Assembly (NCBI GenBank): GCA_938050265.1
Contig: CALLJT010000013.1
Location: forward strand, 1-10,366
DNA: 10,366 nucleotides
Reading direction: 5' to 3'
Source: Candidatus Saccharimonadia bacterium
GTDB taxonomy: Bacteria > Patescibacteriota > Saccharimonadia > Saccharimonadales > SZUA-47
Shown here one piece after another: positions 1-5,647 of the stretch. Positions within the stretch are counted from its first letter, which is position 1; every line of letters starts with the position of its first letter. Under the pieces are notes generated by a model. It worked only from the letters and a program-made list of their open reading frames with translations. It had not been told where the DNA came from and made no database searches. A program made the translations under genes and the position numbers.

Positions 1-248
1 AAGACCTCACTCGTTGTGCTGAGGATATACTCTTGGCTCGCGAATCACACTATCCTGCAACTATTGCTGATCTATACAAGCCCGATCAGATGCCTGACAA
101 CCTGCGACAGGCGCATGAGCGTAATGACGAAGTATTGGAGCGCATATATATTGGCCGTAAGTTTAAAAACGATACTGAGCGTCTGGAGAAACTGTTTGAA
201 ATGTACGCCAAAATGATCGAAAAAGAAGAGCTAGAAGGAGCAAAATGA
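1..248 (+). CDS. MmeI-like DNA methyltransferase, C-terminal fragment (partial at left edge)
   Basis: This is the 3' end of a gene that begins left of the window; frame 3 is open to the first base, so the ATG at 33 is probably internal. About 81 residues are visible. They match my memory of the C-terminal tail of MmeI/type IIG-like adenine methyltransferases: HYPATIADLYKPDQMP followed by an LRQAHERNDEVLERIY stretch (family pattern: LADLYDP..MP..LR.AH..LD..V...Y). In that family the C-terminal part belongs to target recognition, while the SAM-binding and NPPY catalytic motifs lie upstream and cannot be seen here. The stop TGA (246-248) overlaps the next gene's ATG as ATGA, so the two are probably co-translated. 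Inferred role: the modification (self-marking) subunit of a restriction-like system with the next two genes. Whether an N-terminal nuclease is present cannot be judged. Confidence 0.72.
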   Translation, partial: DLTRCAEDILLARESHYPATIADLYKPDQMPDNLRQAHERNDEVLERIYIGRKFKNDTERLEKLFEMYAKMIEKEELEGAK

Positions 249-2278
249 ATAAAGACATAGAAATACCATCAATAACCGTAGATTACGCCACTACTGGATC
301 TTCTGTTAAGTCTAATGAACTCGGTATGCGCGAGATGCAGGAACGTGCCTACGAAAAGCGTGGAGAGCAATATTTGCTTATCAAATCACCACCTGCATCA
401 GGTAAGAGCCGTGCACTCATGTTTGTAGCGCTAGACAAGCTTGAGAACCAGGGAATAAAGCAAGCAATCATCGTGGTGCCGGAAAAATCAATCGGCGCAA
501 GCTTTAACGACGAAGATCTATCTACCCATGGCTTCTATACCGACTGGGTGGTCGAACCACGCTGGAATCTGTGCAATGCTCCCGGTACGGATGGCGGTAA
601 GATCAATTCGCTTGGTGAGTTCTTGCAGAGTGATGATAAAACACTCGTTTGTACGCATGCCACCTTTAGATTTGCAGTCGAGAAATTTGGCATAGAGGCT
701 TTTGACGGAAGACTAATAGCCATAGATGAGTTCCACCATGTTTCTTCAAATGATGACAACAAGCTCGGCGCACAGTTAGCTGAGTTTATGACTAGAGATA
801 AAGTGCATATTGTTGCTATGACTGGATCATACTTTAGGGGCGATGCGGTTGCGGTACTATCCCCCGAAGATGAAGAAAAGTTCGAAACGGTTACTTATAC
901 ATACTACGAGCAGCTGAATGGCTACAAGCACCTAAAGCACCTAGATATTGGCTACTTCTTCTACTCTGGTGACTATTCTGACGAGATATTGAGCGTAGTT
1001 GATCCAAATGAAAAAACAATCATTCACATACCTAACGTCAACTCCCGTGAAAGTACCAAAGACAAGATCAAGGAAGTAAATCACATCATCCATGAACTCG
1101 GTGAATGGTTGGGCGTAGATGATGATACTGGCTTTCATATTGTTAAGACTGCTGAGGGGCGAGAAATTAGAATTGCTGACCTGGTAGAGCCTGACACACA
1201 AGGTCGTATACAAGAGAGCCTCCGGTCACCTGAGATGAAAACAAATCGCGATTACGTAGACATTATCATTGCGCTTGGAATGGCTAAGGAAGGGTTTGAC
1301 TGGGTGTGGTGTGAGCATGCGCTAACTATTGGCTATAGAGCTAGTTTGACTGAAATAATCCAGATTATCGGGCGTGCTACTCGTGATGCCGAGGGTAAAG
1401 AGCGTGCCAAGTTTACAAATCTGATTGCTGAGCCTGATGCTGACCAGGATTCTGTCGTTGATGCTGTGAATGACACGATCAAAGCAATTGCAGCGAGCCT
1501 GCTTATGGAGCAGGTTTTGGCGCCTAAGTTCAATTTCAGGGCAAAAAGCAATGACTCCTTAGCTCTTGGAGGATATGACTATGGTGAGCAGGGCTACAGC
1601 CCCGATGGCGTCAACATTGGCTACAACGAGCAGCAAGGTCAGTTTGATATTCAGATAAAGGGTCTTAAAGAGCCGAGCAGCAAAGAAGCGCAACGAATCT
1701 GCCAAGAGGACATCAATGAGGTTGTGGCTTCGTTCGTACAAGATAAGACGACTATTGAGAAAGGCCTCTTTGATGAAGAGGCGATCCCTGAAGAGATTAC
1801 CCAGCTGCGAATGGGTAAAATTATTAGGGGAAAGTATCCAAGCCTAGACGAAGAAGATCAGGAGTCTGTGCGGCAACACGCTATTGCGGCCATGAATATA
1901 GCTCAGCAAGCCAAAAAAGTACTAGATGGAGACACTGGACTCAAAAATACAGCTTTGATTGAGGGTGTGCGTAAGTTTGCAATGGACGTACGTGAGCTTG
2001 AGATTGATCTGATCGACAGAATAAACCCATTCAGTGAAGCTTATGCGATTATCTCGAAGGCAATGAACGAAGAAAGTCTTCAGCAAATTGCCTCGGTGAT
2101 TACCGGTAAGAAGTCAATGAACCCTGAAGAGGCGCGCGATCTAGCTAAACGAGCCGTGCAATTCAAGCGAGAGCGAGGGCGACTGCCGTCTGACGCATCA
2201 AGCGACCCTTGGGAAGTGCGTATGGCAGAGGGTGTTAAATATCTGGCACGCATGAAGTCGGAGTCAATGCATGAGTAA
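245..2278 (+). CDS. SF2 (DEAD/DEAH-box) helicase/translocase
   Basis: A 677-residue superfamily 2 helicase. Visible motifs are Walker A SPPASGKS (residues 48-55), motif Ia around VVPEKS (77-82), Walker B/motif II IAIDEFHH (158-165, a DEFH form of the DEAD box), motif III AMTGSY (191-196), a motif V-like segment ALGMAKEGFDW (343-353) and motif VI QIIGRATRD (373-381) with the arginine finger region. The last ~300 residues are a less recognisable helical extension ending in a KRERGRLPSD segment (641-650). The start at 245 follows AGAAGGAG at 233-240 and overlaps the methyltransferase stop by 4 bp. The protein overlaps the next gene by 8 bp. The arrangement fits the ATP-driven motor of a restriction or defence complex, acting on DNA with the methyltransferase and GIY-YIG nuclease. 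That role is inferred; the helicase assignment itself is secure. Confidence 0.93.
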   Translation: MNKDIEIPSITVDYATTGSSVKSNELGMREMQERAYEKRGEQYLLIKSPPASGKSRALMFVALDKLENQGIKQAIIVVPEKSIGASFNDEDLSTHGFYTDWVVEPRWNLCNAPGTDGGKINSLGEFLQSDDKTLVCTHATFRFAVEKFGIEAFDGRLIAIDEFHHVSSNDDNKLGAQLAEFMTRDKVHIVAMTGSYFRGDAVAVLSPEDEEKFETVTYTYYEQLNGYKHLKHLDIGYFFYSGDYSDEILSVVDPNEKTIIHIPNVNSRESTKDKIKEVNHIIHELGEWLGVDDDTGFHIVKTAEGREIRIADLVEPDTQGRIQESLRSPEMKTNRDYVDIIIALGMAKEGFDWVWCEHALTIGYRASLTEIIQIIGRATRDAEGKERAKFTNLIAEPDADQDSVVDAVNDTIKAIAASLLMEQVLAPKFNFRAKSNDSLALGGYDYGEQGYSPDGVNIGYNEQQGQFDIQIKGLKEPSSKEAQRICQEDINEVVASFVQDKTTIEKGLFDEEAIPEEITQLRMGKIIRGKYPSLDEEDQESVRQHAIAAMNIAQQAKKVLDGDTGLKNTALIEGVRKFAMDVRELEIDLIDRINPFSEAYAIISKAMNEESLQQIASVITGKKSMNPEEARDLAKRAVQFKRERGRLPSDASSDPWEVRMAEGVKYLARMKSESMHE

Positions 2279-3461
2279 AAACCGTTCATTCACTGGCGAT
2301 GATGATGCTCTGCTGACCGAGCTCGGTGTTGAGGTTGAGGCTAAGAAAAAATCTCAATACACTCAGCGTGAAGAGCGGATTATATCTGGCTTTGAAGATA
2401 TTGTGAATTTTTATAAAGAGCACGGTCGGGCACCGCAATTAAGTGAATCTGCTGATATTTTTGAGAAAATTTATGCAACAAGACTTAGTAGACTCAAAGA
2501 CCTAGAAGAAGCAAAGAGTTTGCTTTTAGAAATGGATGAGCACAAACTTTTATCGGGTGAGGCACCACAACTTACAGACGACATGTCTGACGATGACATA
2601 CTGAGTGAACTGGCCGTTGAAGCGCCGGCCTCAAGCTCAATTACAGAACTCAAGCACGTGAAGCCGCGATCACATATAAACTCTGCAGATACAGTTGCAG
2701 CACGTAAGAAATGCGAAGACTTCGAGAAGTACAAGCAAACATTCATTGATGTTGCGAATGATGTGAAGACCGGCAAAAGATCGACACCTCTATTTAAAGA
2801 TGATGCTTCAATTAGTCAGGGCGACTTCTTTATCTTGTCAGGGCAGATTCTATACATTGATAAAAAAGGTCAGGATTTCACTAACAAGTATGACCGCATC
2901 GACAGTAAGTTAAGGGTTATCTACGACAATGGTACTGAAACACCAGATATGTTGATGCGCTCACTTCAGCGGGCATTAAACAAAGATGAAAACGGACGTC
3001 GTATCGAGTCTGATAAGAACACAAAGCTATTCTCTGAGAATGAAGAGGAGTCCGATACTCAGAGCGGGGTTATTTACGTGCTTCGCAGCGACTCCGAGTA
3101 CCCTCTTGTTCAAGAAAATAGAGATGTGATTCACAAGATAGGATTTACTGGCTCTGACGTCAACAAACGAATTACCAGTGCTAAATTTGACCCAACGTTC
3201 TTGATGGCAGATGTAGAAGTTGTAGCTACTTATAAACTTGCCAATGTGAACAGGGCTAGACTTGAAAAACTAATCCATAGATTCTTTGCAGACGCACGGC
3301 TTGAAATACAAATAAAAGATCGTTTTGGTAAAAATGTGACTGCGAATGAATGGTTTATGGTCCCGCTTTTTATTATTGATGAAATGATCGAAAAGCTTAA
3401 GGACGGCACACTTGACAAATATAAGTACGACAAAGACTCTGCGGCTATAATCGCAGTTTAA
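2271..3461 (+). CDS. GIY-YIG nuclease family protein (T5orf172/MUG113-like)
   Basis: A 396-residue protein. The C-terminal domain (about 265-380) carries GIY-YIG features: VIYVLRS (267-273, the GIY strand), HKIGFT (288-293, the YIG strand), R300 in NKRI, the probable metal-binding glutamate E332 in LEKLIHRFF, and a conserved NEWF (359-362). The middle (about 180-245) has a GDFFILSGQILYI segment and a RVIYDNGTETPDMLMRSL-type segment that I recognise from other GIY-YIG/MUG113-type proteins. The N-terminal part (about 36-80) holds a KEHGRAP helix-turn segment resembling the helicase C-terminus, then an acidic serine-rich linker (about 100-125). The start at 2271 has GGAG at 2260-2263 and overlaps the helicase stop by 8 bp. 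It is probably the DNA-cutting subunit of the operon. A homing or repair nuclease is possible, but the tight coupling argues against a free-standing homing enzyme. Confidence 0.88.
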   Translation: MSKNRSFTGDDDALLTELGVEVEAKKKSQYTQREERIISGFEDIVNFYKEHGRAPQLSESADIFEKIYATRLSRLKDLEEAKSLLLEMDEHKLLSGEAPQLTDDMSDDDILSELAVEAPASSSITELKHVKPRSHINSADTVAARKKCEDFEKYKQTFIDVANDVKTGKRSTPLFKDDASISQGDFFILSGQILYIDKKGQDFTNKYDRIDSKLRVIYDNGTETPDMLMRSLQRALNKDENGRRIESDKNTKLFSENEEESDTQSGVIYVLRSDSEYPLVQENRDVIHKIGFTGSDVNKRITSAKFDPTFLMADVEVVATYKLANVNRARLEKLIHRFFADARLEIQIKDRFGKNVTANEWFMVPLFIIDEMIEKLKDGTLDKYKYDKDSAAIIAV

Positions 3462-3501
3462 ATACTAGACTTCTCGCCATTGATCAGGCTTACTGTGACT
3501 G

Positions 3502-4767
3502 ATGGAAAAAGATCAGCCAATTAGATACTGCCTCTATGCACGCAAATCATCTGAGTCCGATGAGCGGCAAGCAATGAGTATCGACTCACAGCTAAAAGAG
3601 ATGGCAGAGCTGGCGCAGAGTCTGGGGCTTAATATCGTGCAGATTAAGCAAGAGAGCCACTCAGCAAAGCTGTCCGGTAAGCGCCCAGTATTCCTAGAGA
3701 TGCTAGACGAGATCCGCAAAGGAGAATACAACGGCATACTCACCTGGGCACCAGACAGACTTAGCAGGAACGCTGGCGACTTAGGATCCTTAGTAGACCT
3801 AATGGACTCCAAGCAGCTGGCGCACATAAAAACGCACTCACAAGAGTTCAGTAATAACCCTAACGAGAAGTTCCTGCTAATGATCCTCTGTAGTCAGGCC
3901 AAGCTGGAGAATGACAATAGGGCCATAAACGTCAAGAGAGGCATTAGAGCCAAGTGTGAGCGCGGTTGGCGGCCTTGTATGCCTCCGCTGGGATACTACA
4001 CGCGTGCAGGCACAGGCGTAGAGCGCGATATTATCGTAGACGAAGAAAGAAGACCATACCTGGTCCAGATGTTTAAACTATCTGCTGAGGGCAAAGGTGG
4101 CAGACATATCAAACAGTGGCTAGAAGATAATGGCGTCAAAACCCGCACGGGCAACATGATTCACCTAAGCATGATCTATAAGATGCTCAAGAATACCTTC
4201 TACTACGGAGAGTTTGAGTACCCCGCAGGCAGCGGTAACTGGTACAAGGGTAATCATGAGCCACTTATAGACAAAAAACTATTCGATAGGGTCCAGAAGC
4301 AGCTGGAGGTGCCGCAGAAATCTAAGTGGGGTGGCAAAGAGTTCCCGTTTAGGAGATTCCTGACATGTGGAGCTTGTGGGTCGGGTGTAGTCGGTGAAGA
4401 AAAGTTCAAAAAACTCAAGGACGGCACGACCAGAAGGCACGTCTACTACCACTGCTCCTTTAAAAAAGACCTGAATTGTAAAGAGAAATATGTCAAGGAG
4501 GCAGATATCGTGAGTGGCCTTACAGAGATGGCCAACGAGCTGCTCTTAAAAACTGACGACCTGGAGCCAGGGCTCAAGAAGGACCTAGAAAAACAGATAA
4601 AAATCATGATGCTCACCAACGAAAATATGAATCTCGAAAATGCCGTGCCAAGCTACATAAAATACATATTCGAGAACGGATCAAATTTTGAGAAGACTAG
4701 GCTAGTGCGGAATCTTGACACTAAACTAACTCTACAGCAGAAGAAGCTCCATAGAGCCCCTAGCTAA
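3502..4767 (+). CDS. Large serine recombinase (site-specific integrase)
   Basis: A 421-residue serine recombinase with three domains in the usual order. The resolvase-type catalytic domain (about 6-150) has the YARKSS motif with probable nucleophile S16, SIDSQ (26-30) and the arginine-rich APDRLSRN (83-90). The recombinase domain (about 160-270) has PPLGYY and a KMLKNTFYYGEF segment. The zinc ribbon has Cys pairs C289/C292 (TCGAC) and C318/C326. The C-terminal tail is short, and total length is at the low end for large serine integrases. It would catalyse att-site recombination through a Ser-DNA intermediate, integrating or excising an element. No good Shine-Dalgarno precedes the ATG. It begins 40 bp after the nuclease gene and converges with the DUF2726 gene, overlapping it by 8 bp. 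It looks intact, with no frameshift and all key residues present. Confidence 0.93.
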   Translation: MEKDQPIRYCLYARKSSESDERQAMSIDSQLKEMAELAQSLGLNIVQIKQESHSAKLSGKRPVFLEMLDEIRKGEYNGILTWAPDRLSRNAGDLGSLVDLMDSKQLAHIKTHSQEFSNNPNEKFLLMILCSQAKLENDNRAINVKRGIRAKCERGWRPCMPPLGYYTRAGTGVERDIIVDEERRPYLVQMFKLSAEGKGGRHIKQWLEDNGVKTRTGNMIHLSMIYKMLKNTFYYGEFEYPAGSGNWYKGNHEPLIDKKLFDRVQKQLEVPQKSKWGGKEFPFRRFLTCGACGSGVVGEEKFKKLKDGTTRRHVYYHCSFKKDLNCKEKYVKEADIVSGLTEMANELLLKTDDLEPGLKKDLEKQIKIMMLTNENMNLENAVPSYIKYIFENGSNFEKTRLVRNLDTKLTLQQKKLHRAPS

Positions 4768-5164
4768 TCTTTTCACGAATCAGACCGACGAGCTCATCGC
4801 CGCTCAGGTCTTTAAAGCTTCTGATCCGCAATAAAGGCAGGTCTGCCTCTTTTAAGATACCTTCAACGACTTCGTCCCGCTCTATACGTTTAGGCTCAGA
4901 ATGCGTCGCATCATCCAGCTCTATGGCTAGTAATATTTCAACGTTTTCCTTATCGCATAGGACGAAATCAACCGATTTTTCATTTATGTGCCTAAAGGCG
5001 CCAAAGCTATTTTGTCCTTTAAATTTATACCAGAGAATATTATCTAGGTGCATCTGAGGAAAGACGAAGTAGTCATGGCTCACTGAATCTATAAGTAAAC
5101 TAAAAAAATCCCTCTCACGAGGTGACATCAGGTGGAATCTTTTTCCGTAATGATATTCTTTCAT
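4760..5164 (-). CDS. DUF2726 domain protein, possible nuclease-like
   Basis: A 134-residue protein recognisable as DUF2726: an N-terminal MSPRERDFFSLL helix (13-24), a VFPQMHLDNIL segment (34-44), then SVDFVLCD (64-71), LLAIELDD.TH (78-88) and a C-terminal LPLLRIRS strand (109-116). The spaced acidic residues D66, E82 and D84 after beta strands recall restriction-endonuclease-like (PD-(D/E)XK/Vsr/DUF559) folds, but no lysine completes the motif, so activity is uncertain. DUF2726 is often found in front of topoisomerase-type zinc domains; here it stands alone. The ATG at 5164 has no clear ribosome site, and M13 (ATG ending at 5128) is an alternative start. It lies 45 bp downstream of tRNA-Gln on the same strand and overlaps the 3' end of the recombinase gene by 8 bp, which makes it probable island cargo or a boundary gene. 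Confidence 0.8.
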   Translation of the reverse strand: MKEYHYGKRFHLMSPRERDFFSLLIDSVSHDYFVFPQMHLDNILWYKFKGQNSFGAFRHINEKSVDFVLCDKENVEILLAIELDDATHSEPKRIERDEVVEGILKEADLPLLRIRSFKDLSGDELVGLIREKIS

Positions 5165-5172
5165 GACCTAGA

Positions 5173-5200
5173 CCAAAGGAGACTGATAGGTTACCTTTGG
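5173..5200 (-). terminator. Inverted repeat between tRNA-Gln and the DUF2726 gene
   Basis: CCAAAGG at 5173-5179 pairs with CCTTTGG at 5194-5200 across a 14-base loop. It lies just downstream of the tRNA 3' end and just before the DUF2726 start. It could end or process the tRNA transcript, but there is no T-run, so a classical intrinsic terminator is doubtful. It could also be a recombinase-related site. Confidence 0.3.
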
Positions 5201-5209
5201 TGTACGTCA

Positions 5210-5284
5210 TGGCTGGGATGGCAGGGATCGAACCTGCGAATGCTGGTACCAGAAACCAGTGCCTTACCACTTGGCGACATCCCA
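5210..5284 (-). tRNA. tRNA-Gln (anticodon CUG)
   Basis: Read on the minus strand, the 75 bases fold into a full cloverleaf. The acceptor stem TGGGATG (5284-5278) pairs with CATCCCA (5220-5214). The D arm is GCC-AAGTGGTAA-GGC. The anticodon arm is CTGGT-TTCTGGT-ACCAG, giving anticodon CTG (glutamine, codon CAG). The T arm is GCAGG-TTCGATC-CCTGC. The discriminator base is G and the CCA end is encoded (5212-5210). A U1-A72 first pair is typical of bacterial tRNA-Gln. It lies between the island-like genes and the redox cluster and may be the anchor point of an integration. A damaged second copy lies at 5326-5527. Confidence 0.95.
5235..5265. repeat. 31-bp exact direct repeat, copy 1 (inside tRNA-Gln)
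   Basis: Identical to 5463-5493 and in the same orientation, 228 bases apart start to start. It spans the anticodon arm of the tRNA, a segment often used as an integration core by mobile elements. Confidence 0.95.
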
Positions 5285-5319
5285 TTATGTATACGTTTAG
5301 CTGTAAAGGTTCGATGATT

Positions 5320-5325
5320 ATTATA
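5320..5325 (-). promoter_or_regulatory. -10 element, probable tRNA-Gln promoter
   Basis: A perfect TATAAT on the minus strand lies 36 bases before the tRNA 5' end, giving a short pre-tRNA leader. No convincing -35 hexamer sits at the expected distance. The region just upstream (5326-5339) is the T-arm fragment of the damaged tRNA copy. Confidence 0.45.
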
Positions 5326-5370
5326 GCAGGGATCGATCCACAATTACGTCTTTGTCAGCATAGCTGCCAA

Positions 5371-5512
5371 GAGTAATTGCTACTCCCCGGCACACTTTCG
5401 GCTCTGAAAGCAGAGCTTTCAAGGGAAAGTGCTACTCGAAGTGCCACTGGCACTTCTCCCCGTGCGAATGCTGGTACCAGAAACCAGTGCCTTGCCTCCG
5501 CCAGCTGGCGGA
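5371..5512. repeat. Cluster of perfect inverted repeats
   Basis: Four hairpin-capable units lie in a row. The first is GAGTA/TACTC (5371-5385). The second is nested: CACTTTC (5393-5399) with GAAAGTG (5425-5431), enclosing GCTCT/AGAGC (5401-5416). The third is GAAGTGCC-ACT-GGCACTTC (5438-5456). The fourth is the 16-bp palindrome TCCGCCAGCTGGCGGA (5497-5512). The whole 5285-5647 stretch holds no substantial gene. These repeats and the broken tRNA copy are its main content. They could be mobile-repeat units, a recombination site or a structured RNA; the sequence alone does not decide. Confidence 0.75.
5463..5493. repeat. 31-bp exact direct repeat, copy 2 (in broken tRNA copy)
   Basis: Second copy of the repeat at 5235-5265. 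Identity begins at TGCGAATG and ends at GTGCCTT; flanking bases on both sides differ from copy 1. Confidence 0.95.
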
Positions 5513-5604
5513 TGGCTTTCGTCCCATTGGAGTAGTAGTTAGTATATAGGAGATGGTATGTGGGGTAAAGGGGGTGCCATACTGAACGTATACATGTTGT
5601 ATCA

Positions 5605-5635
5605 CAGGATTAAATGACGTGTCATGTGTATCCTG
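5605..5635. repeat. Interrupted stem-loop downstream of the DUF3179 gene
   Basis: CAGGAT (5605-5610) pairs with ATCCTG (5630-5635), and ATGA/TCAT inside adds a second short stem. It lies 13 bases past the end of the minus-strand redox operon and could protect or end its transcript. No T-run follows on the minus strand, so it is not a canonical terminator. Confidence 0.35.
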
Positions 5636-5647
5636 GAGTTGCTCTAG

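Larger units (their letters stand above)
5326..5527 (-). pseudogene. Broken tRNA-Gln copy interrupted by hairpin DNA
   Basis: Three pieces of the neighbouring tRNA-Gln recur in the same order. The T-arm-like GCAGGGATCGATCC (5326-5339) has one mismatch to 5221-5234. A 31-base exact repeat (5463-5493, equal to 5235-5265) covers the variable loop, anticodon arm and D-stem edge. TCCCATT (5521-5527) matches the acceptor start. A 123-base insert (5340-5462) separates the first two pieces, and a palindrome-bearing segment replaces the D loop. The 3' acceptor half and CCA end are missing, so it cannot fold as a tRNA. It may be a duplication scar or one half of an attachment site. The 31-base identity is certain; the T-arm match is suggestive. 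Confidence 0.7.

Noticed and set aside
16..216. 66-codon frame at the left edge, overlapping the methyltransferase fragment.
   Set aside because: It is out of frame with the recognisable MmeI-like tail, ends inside it and has no family resemblance.
245..248. UGA recoding (SR1/Gracilibacteria code).
   Set aside because: TGA ends the methyltransferase frame exactly where the helicase ATG begins; recoding would fuse frames without sense.
941..1213. 90-codon minus-strand frame inside the helicase gene.
   Set aside because: It is a shadow of the helicase; the plus frame carries all SF2 motifs and the overlap signals.
1..3461. Assignment of the operon to BREX, DISARM or a classic type I/III restriction system.
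   Set aside because: A methylase plus helicase is shared with all of these, but no PglZ, BrxC, DUF1998, PLD or HsdS gene is visible, and the nuclease is GIY-YIG. Only the right end of the locus is seen, so no named system is claimed.
3534..3827. 97-codon minus-strand frame inside the recombinase gene.
   Set aside because: It is antisense to the conserved catalytic domain, Ser/Leu-rich in a way typical of reverse-frame translation, with no ribosome site.
5132..5317. 61-codon frame across the tRNA-Gln gene.
   Set aside because: It reads through the tRNA and includes the translated antisense of its T arm; a classic false frame over a tRNA.
5371..5512. CRISPR array.
   Set aside because: The repeats are palindromes of different sequence and size with no regular direct repeat and spacer pattern, and no cas genes are present.
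5210..5527. Two functional tandem tRNA-Gln genes.
   Set aside because: The second copy lacks the 3' acceptor half and has a 123-bp insert and a replaced D loop, so it cannot fold as a tRNA.
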